Assembly: GCF_004138395.1 (NCBI RefSeq)
Contig: NZ_PRLM01000002.1
Coordinates: 1-64,000 of the forward strand
DNA from: Candidatus Nanosyncoccus alces
GTDB taxonomy: Bacteria > Patescibacteriota > Saccharimonadia > Saccharimonadales > Saccharimonadaceae
DNA: 64,000 nucleotides
Reading direction: 5' to 3'
In this document: positions 49,751 to 58,065 of the stretch, one piece after another
How the letters are laid out: each line of letters opens with the position of its first letter
How positions within the stretch are numbered: position 1 is the stretch's first letter
Made by a program: the position numbers and the translations under genes
The notes under the pieces: generated by a model
Told to the model about the DNA's origin: nothing
Seen by the model: only the letters and a program-made list of their open reading frames with translations
Databases searched by the model: none

Positions 49751-50205
49751 GCAATTTTGCTTATTATTAGCTTTCGTTCTCGCCCTTCCCCCTCCGAATG
49801 AGTCTCTATATCCGAATAATCTTGCGCCACCTTATGTACCACACGCCTATCCGCTGCATTCAAATTAATCTCCATCGGTTCGCCATTTTGGCGCACTTTC
49901 GCAATCCATTCTTCTGCTTTTTCCGCAATCCTATCTGCTCGTTGCCTTTTATAATTTGCCACATCTACATTCACTCGTGTCACTTCCGCACCATTTGATA
50001 TCAACGCCATCGATACCACATGCTGTAAAGCTCTTAAATTATCCGCATTCCGCCCAATTAATAACGAGTTCAACGAAGTAGATGGCACCGACAACTGAAT
50101 CACTTCATCATCAATCGTTGAAGTCACTGCCACATTGATCCCAAAAAAGCTTAGCAGATCTTCCAAATACCGTGCTGCAAATCGTATTGATTCATCTTTA
50201 CTCAT
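49741..50205 (-). CDS. jag: Jag/KhpB RNA-binding protein
   Basis: 154 residues. A KH domain (about 30-85, with SLLIGRNADNLRALQHVVS, the G-x-x-x-D-x-L loop) and an R3H domain (about 90-154, with RQRADRIAEKAEEWI and LNAADRRVVHKVAQD). The N-terminal Jag_N domain of longer homologues is absent; the size fits short CPR forms. Jag binds RNA and is linked to cell-wall growth control, beside yidC. It is the last gene of the rpmH operon, and its stop lies in the inverted repeat. Confidence 0.93.
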   Translation of the reverse strand: MSKDESIRFAARYLEDLLSFFGINVAVTSTIDDEVIQLSVPSTSLNSLLIGRNADNLRALQHVVSMALISNGAEVTRVNVDVANYKRQRADRIAEKAEEWIAKVRQNGEPMEINLNAADRRVVHKVAQDYSDIETHSEGEGRERKLIISKIATE

Positions 50206-50208
50206 TAT

Positions 50209-51318
50209 TTATCTCCTTTTCTTTTTAATATCTTTTGCGGAGATTCTAGTTATTTTTGTACCTGTTTTTTTATTTTTCACCACCTCAGCTTCTTTTATAT
50301 TTCTAAGTTCTTTTAGCACCGCCTTATCAGTCGTAGCGTCAATTTCCGCATCAACCTTTTTAAGTACTAACCTCTGTTGTATCACCGTGATCACGTTACT
50401 AAGGAAATAATAAAATGCCAACGCACCATTCAGATTAAACATAATGATAAACATCATAATTGGCATCATCGCCGACATCTGCCCAGTCGTCATGCTACTA
50501 ATATCCGACTCGTCAATCTCTTTACCATCCTTCGCTTCTTTCAAAATATCACGAAACTTCTTTTTCTTCTCGGACTTACCAGATGGCATTTGCTGCTTCG
50601 TAGCCCAATACTGTACCACCGACGCCATCACCGCACACACCAATATAAAGAGCGCTGACCAACTAAACTTCCCCATCAAGGCATCACTGGCCTTTACATT
50701 CAAGTTAATTAACCCAAAAAGCTGTGGTTGAAAATCATAAGCTGCTTTCTCCTCTGCCGGAATCTCCGTATTCGTCAAATCCGCCAAGTACACTTCTTGC
50801 TTTTCCTCTAAATCTTTAATCTCTGAACCTTCATATGCCACAATATCGTACGCTCGGTTCATCAAATTATCTTGCGGCAACGGCGTTGCTATTACCCGTA
50901 TTGCTGAAAAAATCGCAATAAATATTGGCAGCTGTATAATTAGAGTCAAAATCGAAGCAAACGGCTTTACATTATATCGTTTATAAAGATCCATCGTCTG
51001 CAAAGACTCTAATTGTTTATTGCCTTTACAATTCTTTTTAATCTGTGTTAACTCTGGTTGAATTTTCCGAATCAACTTTGTCTGATTCAACTGCCTCTTA
51101 GTTAGCGGCATCATCAATAATTTCACTAATATCGTAAAGATAATAATCGCCAATCCAAAATCATGTACTAGATTAAATATCACAAATAGAATGTTCACAA
51201 TTGGCCGTACTACAATCATATCAATCAAATTGAACGGACTCCCTGTCGCAATTGACCCAATCACGAACAAAATAAATATCCCCCAATAGATATACTTTTT
51301 CACACTCTTTCTATCCAT
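50209..51318 (-). CDS. yidC: YidC/Oxa1 membrane protein insertase
   Basis: 369 residues. N-terminal helix (about 7-25), then the YidC core: FNLVHDFGLAIIIFTILVKL (about 46-65) with LMMPLTKRQLNQTKLIRKIQ after it, a long helical hairpin with PASILTLIIQLP-like residues, and two closing helices around MPIMMFIIMFNLNGALAFYY. The loop between helices 2 and 3 (about 155-200) is extended. It inserts proteins into the membrane alone or with Sec. The C-terminal Lys/Arg-rich tail may touch the ribosome. It overlaps rnpA by 8 bases. Confidence 0.95.
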   Translation of the reverse strand: MDRKSVKKYIYWGIFILFVIGSIATGSPFNLIDMIVVRPIVNILFVIFNLVHDFGLAIIIFTILVKLLMMPLTKRQLNQTKLIRKIQPELTQIKKNCKGNKQLESLQTMDLYKRYNVKPFASILTLIIQLPIFIAIFSAIRVIATPLPQDNLMNRAYDIVAYEGSEIKDLEEKQEVYLADLTNTEIPAEEKAAYDFQPQLFGLINLNVKASDALMGKFSWSALFILVCAVMASVVQYWATKQQMPSGKSEKKKKFRDILKEAKDGKEIDESDISSMTTGQMSAMMPIMMFIIMFNLNGALAFYYFLSNVITVIQQRLVLKKVDAEIDATTDKAVLKELRNIKEAEVVKNKKTGTKITRISAKDIKKKRR

Positions 51319-51670
51319 TCTCTTTATTATAGCACACCTTAGCTTCCATAACTAGCTCCCCCAACAGCTTCTCTAACTCCGAAAACGGCATCTTCACCAA
51401 ATCTTTCGAATACACTATAAATATATAATCACGTTTTTTTGGTATATCCTCAAAATTCAATCTCAACGCTTCGTAAATCCTTCTCCTAATCCTATTCCTC
51501 CCTACGGCGCTCTTCTCTACCTTCTTAGACACAACTACTGCCACCCTCGTAAACCCCCTCGTATTATCCGCAAAAACCAAAGACATCTTCGGTTTACGAA
51601 TCGTCTTACCTTTCTGATAAACATACCTCACCCCTCCCCGCGAGTGAAACCGATACTTCCGATTCAACAT
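51311..51670 (-). CDS. rnpA: Ribonuclease P protein component
   Basis: 119 residues. The family signature is VVSKKVEKSAVGRNRIRRRI (about 46-65), plus an N-terminal KYRFHSRGGVRYVYQKGKTI segment and a closing PFSELEKLLGELV. The protein helps RNase P RNA cut tRNA 5' leaders. The ATG follows directly on the rpmH stop codon with no gap, so translation is probably coupled. The C-terminus overlaps yidC. Confidence 0.95.
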   Translation of the reverse strand: MLNRKYRFHSRGGVRYVYQKGKTIRKPKMSLVFADNTRGFTRVAVVVSKKVEKSAVGRNRIRRRIYEALRLNFEDIPKKRDYIFIVYSKDLVKMPFSELEKLLGELVMEAKVCYNKENG

Positions 51671-51808
51671 TTAATAAGAAAGTCTTGCACGACCCTTCAA
51701 ACGTCGCCGAGCCAATACCTTTCGTCCATTTTTCGTAGCATTCCTCTTCATAAAGCCATGCTCTTGCTTGCGCTGCCTTTTGTGTGGCTGATATGTTCGT
51801 TTTGGCAT
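51671..51808 (-). CDS. rpmH: Ribosomal protein L34
   Basis: 45 residues, too short to be found by length alone. The sequence begins [19 protein letters not shown] and continues with [20 protein letters not shown], the standard L34 pattern. It is the first gene of the rpmH-rnpA-yidC-jag operon. A -35 TTGAAA and -10 TATACT with a 17-base spacer lie upstream (-10 at 51849-51854), and one DnaA-box-like repeat falls in the spacer, so DnaA may affect the operon. Confidence 0.97.
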   Translation of the reverse strand: MPKRTYQPHKRQRKQEHGFMKRNATKNGRKVLARRRLKGRARLSY

Positions 51809-52035
51809 ATTATTCCTCAAACTTTAATTTATTTCAAATTCTTTTCATAGTATACCGCATTTTTCCACAATTTTCAAGCAGTTTTCCACACTCTCTCTAG
51901 AGAAACTCAAAAACTTGTGGAAAACTACACCCCTATTTTCTTGCTAACATATTACACCATATTTTCTCACCCCAAAAAACCTGTGGAAAACTCCCTCCTC
52001 TGTGCTATAATATCCTAAAAGGAGGTCAAATTCAG
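51809..52035. other. Probable replication origin (oriC) between rpmH and dnaA
   Basis: Four copies of TTTTCCACA or its complement: plus at 51861-51869 and 51882-51890, minus (TGTGGAAAA) at 51916-51924 and 51982-51990. This is the DnaA box TTATCCACA with T for A at position 3. The copies are arranged as two facing pairs. An A/T-rich stretch (about 51930-51967) can serve as unwinding element. The rpmH -10 and the dnaA promoter are both inside. GC-skew reversal by eye also points here. Confidence 0.78.
52006..52011 (+). promoter_or_regulatory. dnaA promoter -10 box
   Basis: Extended TGCTATAAT; the leader of about 20 bases has AAGGAGG before ATG 52036. The DnaA box at 51982-51990 lies in the -35 region, which would allow autorepression. 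Confidence 0.7.
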
Positions 52036-53394
52036 ATGTATGACGTTTGGAAAAACGTGCTTGCCGAAATCGAACAGCAAATTTCCACTGCTAATTTTTC
52101 CACCTGGTTCCAAGACACCTCCCTTATCTCTACCGATAATGGTGAAATCAAAATCGGTGTCAAAAACTCTTTCTATGTCAAACAACTTCGTAATCGCTAC
52201 TTAGACCTCATCAAAACCGCCTTACAAAACAACAACGTCTCTGTTTCTACTATTGATTTTGAAGTCCAATCTAACGCCAAACCCAAAGTCCGCCCTCGTG
52301 AAATCACTCCGACCAATACTACCGTCAAAACTCGCATCAAAAAGGTCAAAGAAGAACTCAAACCTCAAACTTCCAACACCGGTCTTAATGAAAAATACAC
52401 TTTAGAAAGTTTCATCGTTGGCTCCAATAACGATGTAGCTGTCGCGGCTGCTCAAAGCATCGTTGATGCTCCTGGCACCCGTTATAACCCTTTCTTTCTT
52501 TATGGTGGACCGGGGCTCGGCAAAACCCATCTCGTCCAAGCTATCGGTAACGCTCTCATTTCTCGTAACCCTAATCTCAAAATTCTCTACACTCCTATTT
52601 CAAACTTTTATTCCGATTTTGTCGACGCCGTCCGCAACGGTAAAGGTAAAGAATTCAATCGTAAATTCCAAGATCTCGACTGCCTCATCATCGACGACAT
52701 TCAATTCATCGTCAATAAAGAAAAATCTCAAGAAGAATTCTTCAATATTTTTAATAGCCTCTATCAACTCAACAAGCAAATTATTATTACTTCCGACCGT
52801 TTACCTAACCAAATTAAATCCGTCGACGAACGTCTTACTTCTCGTCTCGCTATGGCTGGTGCTTTCGATCTTCAACTCCCCAAGTTCGAAGATAAATGCG
52901 CTATTCTTCGTGCCAAAGCCGAACTCATGGGTGCCGAAATCGAACCCGAAGCTATCGAATACATTGCTGAAAACGTCAACACTAATATCCGTGATCTCGA
53001 AGGTGAACTTTCCACCATTCTTCTCATGTCTGAAGTCCGTGGCCTCACTCCACTAGAACTCATCGAGAACGGTTCTGTTAGTGTTAATAAATCCTCCAAA
53101 CTCCGCCCCGTTTCTTCTAAACAAATTGTCGAAAAAGTTGCCAAATATTACAATCTGCCAATCAAAGAAATGTGTGGCAAATCTCGTGTCGCTCATATCA
53201 AAACCGCTCGCCAAGTCACTATGTTCCTTCTTTCTAAAGAGCTAAACCTCAGCACCAACAAAATCGCCGCCGAAGTTGGCGTTAAAGACCACACCACAGT
53301 CATGCACGGCGTCAAAAAAATCGAAAAGGACCTCAAGCTAGATTTCACCCTCCGTGATCAAATCGAAGAAATCAAGGAGAAAATCTATGGTTAA
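52036..53394 (+). CDS. dnaA: Chromosomal replication initiator DnaA
   Basis: 452 residues. N-terminal domain (VWKNVLAEIEQQISTANFST, 4-23), a Lys/Pro linker, AAA+ domain with Walker A GGPGLGKTHLVQAIGN (about 156-171) and Walker B CLIIDDIQFI (about 216-225), and the DNA-binding domain IV with KIAAEVGVKDHTTVMHGVKK near the end, the family signature. It binds the TTTTCCACA boxes next to it and opens the origin. Normal length; ATG follows AAGGAGG. Confidence 0.99.
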   Translation: MYDVWKNVLAEIEQQISTANFSTWFQDTSLISTDNGEIKIGVKNSFYVKQLRNRYLDLIKTALQNNNVSVSTIDFEVQSNAKPKVRPREITPTNTTVKTRIKKVKEELKPQTSNTGLNEKYTLESFIVGSNNDVAVAAAQSIVDAPGTRYNPFFLYGGPGLGKTHLVQAIGNALISRNPNLKILYTPISNFYSDFVDAVRNGKGKEFNRKFQDLDCLIIDDIQFIVNKEKSQEEFFNIFNSLYQLNKQIIITSDRLPNQIKSVDERLTSRLAMAGAFDLQLPKFEDKCAILRAKAELMGAEIEPEAIEYIAENVNTNIRDLEGELSTILLMSEVRGLTPLELIENGSVSVNKSSKLRPVSSKQIVEKVAKYYNLPIKEMCGKSRVAHIKTARQVTMFLLSKELNLSTNKIAAEVGVKDHTTVMHGVKKIEKDLKLDFTLRDQIEEIKEKIYG

Positions 53395-53657
53395 TAATTT
53401 TGTTCAAGTGGAAAACCTGTGCAAAACCACCTGGAAATCTCCGTGCAAATCTAGCGCAAAAAAATGTGTACAACTTACCTCTTTTTATAACACCTGTGCA
53501 AAAAATAATTTATTCACCACATTTTCCCATTCATTCCACCAAGTTTTTCGCAATTATTTTACCCCAATAAATATACTGTCTTTTCCACTATTCCACACCC
53601 CCTACTATTACGACTACAATATATTTATATAGTAAAGAATTTTAAAAAGGAGTTCAT
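53395..53657 (+). other. dnaA-dnaN intergenic region with further DnaA-box-like repeats
   Basis: AGTGGAAAA (53407-53415), TGTGCAAAA (53418-53426 and 53495-53503) and CGTGCAAAT (53442-53450) resemble the box TGTGGAAAA with one or two changes. The rest is A/T-rich (down to about 53635). This may be the second half of a split origin, as in Bacillus. AAAGGAG precedes dnaN. No gene is visible here. Confidence 0.5.
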
Positions 53658-54761
53658 ATGAAAATCAAAGTCACCCAAGAAAAACTAAGCAAAGCTTTAA
53701 ATAATGTCAGTCGCATTGCAATAGGTAAAGTAACTTTACCTATACTTAATAATGTTCTTATCCGTGTAGACAATAAAAAAGTTTCTCTAATCACCACCAA
53801 TTTAGATATGGCAATCATTGATTTTCTTCCAGTCTCCAGCTCCGAAGATGGTGTAGTTACAGTTCCAGCCAAACTCCTTGCTGAATTTGTCTCAAACCTA
53901 CCCAAAGGTGAGACGATCGAAATCTCTTCTAATGATACTAAAGTCACCATTTCGTCTGGTAAATATTCTTCAACTATCAATGGTACTTTAGCGGATGACT
54001 TTCCAGAACTTCCCGAAATCAACGAAAAAACCGCAGTAGTTTATAAAATTGGCGTCAACGAGTTCAAAAATAGTGTTGGCCAAATTATTATAGCAAGTTC
54101 TAATGATCTTACTCGTCCAGCTCTTACTGGCGTGTATTTTAACACTACAGACGATAATGCTCTTGCAATTGCCGCTACCGATGGTTATCGTCTAGCCGAA
54201 AAGAAGCTCATCGATAAGGTAGAAAGCGAAGTTAAAGCTATTGTTCCATCGAACTCTTTACAAGAAGTTCTTCGCTCTATTAATGACGAGATGGAAGAAG
54301 TCGAAGTATCCTTCAATGAGGATCTGGTTCGTTTTCGACTTGGTGAAGTAGAGATTATCTCTAAACTTATCGATGCTAGCTTTCCTGATTATCAAAAACT
54401 AATCCCTAAGGAAAATAATATTAAAGTTGTACTAAATCGCGACGAACTAGTACGTGTTACTAAGCTAGCTGCCCTCTTTGCGCGTTCTGTCGGTGGATCT
54501 ATTGTTTGTGAAACCAAGGCCCCAGATCTTTTCTTGGTTAAATCTATCGCTAATGAATTTGGTGAAAACGATTCAGTGATTGAAACCAAGGTTGAAACTC
54601 CTGGTAGAATTAATCTCAACTCTAGGTTTTTAATTGATGCCCTTAATGCTTTAGAAGAAAAAGAAATTAAATTTGAATTCTCTGATCGTATTGCTCCAGT
54701 TGTTCTAAAAAATAAAAAGAACAACAATTATACTCACATTATAATGCCACTAAATTCATGA
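53658..54761 (+). CDS. dnaN: DNA polymerase III beta sliding clamp
   Basis: 367 residues, full length, with three repeats of the clamp fold. Visible marks: ALNNVSRIAIGKVTLPILNN, GDYSSTINGT-like loops (KYSSTINGTLADDFPELPE), and RPALTGVYFNTTDDNALAIA, then ATDGYRLAEKK. The clamp holds the polymerase on DNA. ATG follows AAAGGAG. The stop overlaps recF by 4 bases (ATGA). Confidence 0.97.
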   Translation: MKIKVTQEKLSKALNNVSRIAIGKVTLPILNNVLIRVDNKKVSLITTNLDMAIIDFLPVSSSEDGVVTVPAKLLAEFVSNLPKGETIEISSNDTKVTISSGKYSSTINGTLADDFPELPEINEKTAVVYKIGVNEFKNSVGQIIIASSNDLTRPALTGVYFNTTDDNALAIAATDGYRLAEKKLIDKVESEVKAIVPSNSLQEVLRSINDEMEEVEVSFNEDLVRFRLGEVEIISKLIDASFPDYQKLIPKENNIKVVLNRDELVRVTKLAALFARSVGGSIVCETKAPDLFLVKSIANEFGENDSVIETKVETPGRINLNSRFLIDALNALEEKEIKFEFSDRIAPVVLKNKKNNNYTHIIMPLNS

Positions 54762-55765
54762 TCGTAAAATCCATTAAATTATTTAATTTTCGTAACCATA
54801 CCGAGTATTCATTATTATGTGAAGATGAAATTTCCTTGATTCTCGGTGAAAACGGCAGCGGCAAAACTTCTGTCTTAGAGGCGATTTATATCCTTACTCG
54901 TGGTAAAAGTTTTCGCGCCACAGATCCTGAAATCCTCAAACGAGGCACCACATTCTATCGTATCGAAATTGAATACAGTAACGGCGAAACTAATATTGCG
55001 ACTTATGATGGTAATCATAAAACTTTCCTCATTACAGATAAAAAGTCCCGTCGTTTACCTAAAAAGAATAAATATCCGGTGGTTCTTTTTCAGCCTTCAG
55101 ACCTTAATCTTATTAGCCATTCCCCTTCGCGTCGTCGTGATTATTTTGACCGTATTTTTAGCCAATTTAACGAAAATTACGCCACTAATCTTTCTAGATA
55201 TGAAAAAGCCCTCAAACAACGTAACGAATTATTAAAAAACGAGCATCTTACTAAAGAGTCTGTTTTTTCTTGGAATATCCTCCTCGCTAAATATGGCATA
55301 GATTTATACAATTCTCGTAATAAGTTTATTCAAGAAATCAACTCACATGTCACAGATGTTTATCGTTCTATTGCTGAAAATAATGATGAGATTAGCATTA
55401 TTTATAAAACCGATATTAATAGTGCAGACGATAATGAATATCTCCAAACCCTCGAACGTAACTTCGAAAAAGACAGTTATCTTGGCCACACTAACTTTGG
55501 GGTTCATCGCGACGACTATATTTTCGAATTTAATCACAAAAACGCCGACGGCTCTGCTTCACGTGGCGAATCGCGTTCTATTATCCTCGCTCTTAAATTT
55601 ATCGAGGCTGATCTCATCTACCAAAAAACCAATCTTAAACCAATTATTTTGCTAGACGATGTCTTCTCTGAGCTAGACGAAACTCGTCGCAAGTGCTTAA
55701 TTAAAAATTTCAAAAACAATCAAGTGATTATCACGAGTGTAGAAAACATCACTCAACCGGAATAG
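54758..55765 (+). CDS. recF: RecF recombination protein
   Basis: 335 residues. Walker A GENGSGKTSVLEAI (about 29-42), an SMC-like coiled insertion, signature GESRSIILALKF (about 270-281) and Walker B PIILLDDVFSELDE (about 302-315). RecF loads RecA at gapped DNA and is usually about 360 residues long. Order dnaA-dnaN-recF is the common one. gyrB does not follow; instead a minus-strand gene converges with a 1-base gap. Confidence 0.96.
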   Translation: MIVKSIKLFNFRNHTEYSLLCEDEISLILGENGSGKTSVLEAIYILTRGKSFRATDPEILKRGTTFYRIEIEYSNGETNIATYDGNHKTFLITDKKSRRLPKKNKYPVVLFQPSDLNLISHSPSRRRDYFDRIFSQFNENYATNLSRYEKALKQRNELLKNEHLTKESVFSWNILLAKYGIDLYNSRNKFIQEINSHVTDVYRSIAENNDEISIIYKTDINSADDNEYLQTLERNFEKDSYLGHTNFGVHRDDYIFEFNHKNADGSASRGESRSIILALKFIEADLIYQKTNLKPIILLDDVFSELDETRRKCLIKNFKNNQVIITSVENITQPE

Positions 55766-55766
55766 C

Positions 55767-58004
55767 CTATTTGTTTGCTAATGTCTTATTATATTGTTCA
55801 ATAAAGGCTAGTACAGGGTTTTCTTCCCCTTCAAAAAATTTCAAATTAGTATAAGCAGTTTTATCGTTGGCGTATCGCCTTAGTGCACTAGTGGCTCTAG
55901 CTAGTGATACGTACCTTTGTGCATATTTGTAAGTTTGCCAATCTGGGTTGGCACTAGAATTCACAAACGCCTCACCCGAAGCAACCCTCTTATCCTGGTC
56001 TGATGATCCCAAGAATACCTCTATCATTCTTAAAATATCTGATACAAACGAGACTGAGTTAGAATCTTTATTAATTGAATCTAATATCCCTCCATCCGTC
56101 ACTCCTAAAGGAGTTTTTCTTTCGTTGTTATATATAATAAAATCCGCCAAAGTAGAGCCCTCATTAATCTTTCTCACTCCAGAGGAAGTCAAAGTCGTAT
56201 TATTATTTACAAACTCAATAAACCCCGGATCATTGAAGGGATCATTAAGCGTAGAAGTATCAAAGGTTGCAATCTCTGCACACTGTGCCGAACCGACCGC
56301 ACCGATCGTAGCATATGTTTCGCAATCCCCAAACGTAGTCAAATATCCATCCGACGCATCCGCATAAGAAACCGGAAGTAGCGAAGCCACTGCATTGCTC
56401 ACAACAGTAGAAAAGGTTCTCACATTAGCCAAATTTCCTACGATTTTCGCACTACCTATTGCAAACTTATAAATAATAGAACCTAAGAAAGTGTTCTTAG
56501 AGGTAATATCGAATGGGCTCCGATTTAGTCGATCTTCTTCTGCATTCATAGCAACAATTTTATTATTTAATCTAGCATACGAATCTACTGCCGCTGCATC
56601 TCCAGCTGTTGCGCCACTCCTCTTTGCTAGCTTACTCCCTACTACCACTGCCCCTTCTACCAACATCTCTCCCGCATCTACACCCTTTATTGTTTCGTAA
56701 GAATTATCAACTAGTGAACTATTAACTGTTGGTTCAACGAGTGACAGTATAGCGCTAGACGCCGTCTCGATCCCATCTTCGATAAACCTTCCAATCGAGC
56801 CTTTTTGTTGTGAATTAACCGAAGCTACAGTGTTTTCTATCGTCTCGCTCCCACCCACGGTATTTACCTGATTTTCCACGGTTTTCAAGATTCTCTCGTT
56901 TGAATAATTTTCTACCGCTTCTGTATCAACTTTATTTCCCGACAAAATCGCATACAAACTTGGAGAATCTAACGCTGTTCCGGTTACCTTTGTCACCTTT
57001 CCGGTTTTTACATCCACTACCTCAGTTTCTTCTTTATCATATAAATAATTCATTGCGTCATTAAGTTTTGATTCGCTCCCGTCCCCCGCCTTCATTTTGC
57101 TAACATTCTCCATAAACAAAGCAAAAAATAAACTTGATCTCTGTTCCCTTGATGTTGTATCAGCTACTTTAAGTTGATCTGCTGCGTTTAAGGTTGCCGT
57201 ATCCGTATCGGCTGCAGAATTTTTATTTTTCACCGCTTCAATAAAATCTGTTGCATCAGTGCCAGAATTTGCTTTAGTCCCATTTTCTACATATTCATAA
57301 TAAGTCTCTGTTTCACCAGTTTCAGAATTTGTCTCAGTTTTTTGTACTAGTGATACGCTATTTATATTAATATTACTGCCGTCCCCCATCAGAGTATTCA
57401 TTTTTTCACTAAAATCATCTTCGCTGGTGAAATTATTTCTTTTGGTTCCAATTTCGTCAAATACTTCGTAGGCGTCCTCGTCGTAATAGTAGGCTGCACA
57501 TCTGTAAGTGGCATCGTTTACTCCGCTATATAAGGATATATCCGTGCCAACTTTATCCATAAAGTCTCCCGCACTGATAATTTCGCCGTCCTTTTTTAAC
57601 GATAAACTTGTCCCAGCCTCATTATTATCCTCTACGAACTCACCGTTATTATCAACATAACCAACTAATATCCCTTTTCTCTTCAAAATTTCCGCAGTAC
57701 CATCTGGGATTTCTCCACTCTCTAAAGCTTGCTGAAAGGCCAAATTCTTACTCGCTGTCATGTCTGCACATTGCATATCAGTCTCTTCTATTAATCCTTC
57801 GTAAATCGTAGTTGGGATAATATTCCCCGCGCTAAACACTACTGCCACCAGTACAATCATCGCCGTAATAAAACCAGCCGCCCCCCAAGATTTCAATTTT
57901 TTTGTAGACTTTATTTTTGAGTTTTTACCAGTCACATGCGAAACAAACTGGTTATTATTCAGTGCAGACCTTTCGCTCGACCTTAAAGTTTCCTCAGCCG
58001 ACAT
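55767..58004 (-). CDS. Large anchored protein of unknown function
   Basis: 745 residues. A hydrophilic N-terminus (Ser/Lys/Asn), one membrane helix (about 42-64) and then about 680 residues predicted outside the cytoplasm. The chain is rich in Asn, Ser, Thr, Asp and Glu, with a hydrophobic stretch near 540-560 (FAIGSAKIVGNLA). Cysteines occur in DMQCADM, YRCAAYYY, GDCETY and AQCAEI, possible disulfides. I do not recognise a domain, but similar long single-anchor proteins occur in Saccharibacteria genomes. Its promoter stacks two TATAAT boxes 5 and 11 bases before the ATG. Confidence 0.7.
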   Translation of the reverse strand: MSAEETLRSSERSALNNNQFVSHVTGKNSKIKSTKKLKSWGAAGFITAMIVLVAVVFSAGNIIPTTIYEGLIEETDMQCADMTASKNLAFQQALESGEIPDGTAEILKRKGILVGYVDNNGEFVEDNNEAGTSLSLKKDGEIISAGDFMDKVGTDISLYSGVNDATYRCAAYYYDEDAYEVFDEIGTKRNNFTSEDDFSEKMNTLMGDGSNININSVSLVQKTETNSETGETETYYEYVENGTKANSGTDATDFIEAVKNKNSAADTDTATLNAADQLKVADTTSREQRSSLFFALFMENVSKMKAGDGSESKLNDAMNYLYDKEETEVVDVKTGKVTKVTGTALDSPSLYAILSGNKVDTEAVENYSNERILKTVENQVNTVGGSETIENTVASVNSQQKGSIGRFIEDGIETASSAILSLVEPTVNSSLVDNSYETIKGVDAGEMLVEGAVVVGSKLAKRSGATAGDAAAVDSYARLNNKIVAMNAEEDRLNRSPFDITSKNTFLGSIIYKFAIGSAKIVGNLANVRTFSTVVSNAVASLLPVSYADASDGYLTTFGDCETYATIGAVGSAQCAEIATFDTSTLNDPFNDPGFIEFVNNNTTLTSSGVRKINEGSTLADFIIYNNERKTPLGVTDGGILDSINKDSNSVSFVSDILRMIEVFLGSSDQDKRVASGEAFVNSSANPDWQTYKYAQRYVSLARATSALRRYANDKTAYTNLKFFEGEENPVLAFIEQYNKTLANK

Positions 58005-58009
58005 AATTA

Positions 58010-58021
58010 ATTATAATTATA
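58010..58021 (-). promoter_or_regulatory. Tandem -10 boxes of the 58004 gene
   Basis: On the minus strand TATAAT occurs twice in a row (58016-58021 and 58010-58015), 11 and 5 bases before ATG 58004. The nearer one would give a leaderless start. Confidence 0.5.
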
Positions 58022-58052
58022 ACATACTTAAGAGAAAAGTAAAGAAACATGC

Positions 58053-58058
58053 TATAAT
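58053..58058 (+). promoter_or_regulatory. -10 box of the RNA methyltransferase gene
   Basis: Extended TGCTATAAT, 7 bases before ATG 58066; leaderless start expected. Confidence 0.65.
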
Positions 58059-58065
58059 ATACCGT

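Noticed and set aside
53354-53632. Frame running from the end of dnaA through the intergenic region
   Set aside because: It overlaps dnaA out of frame, is rich in Lys, Ser, Thr and Cys, and follows the DnaA-box-like repeats; no start signal is present.
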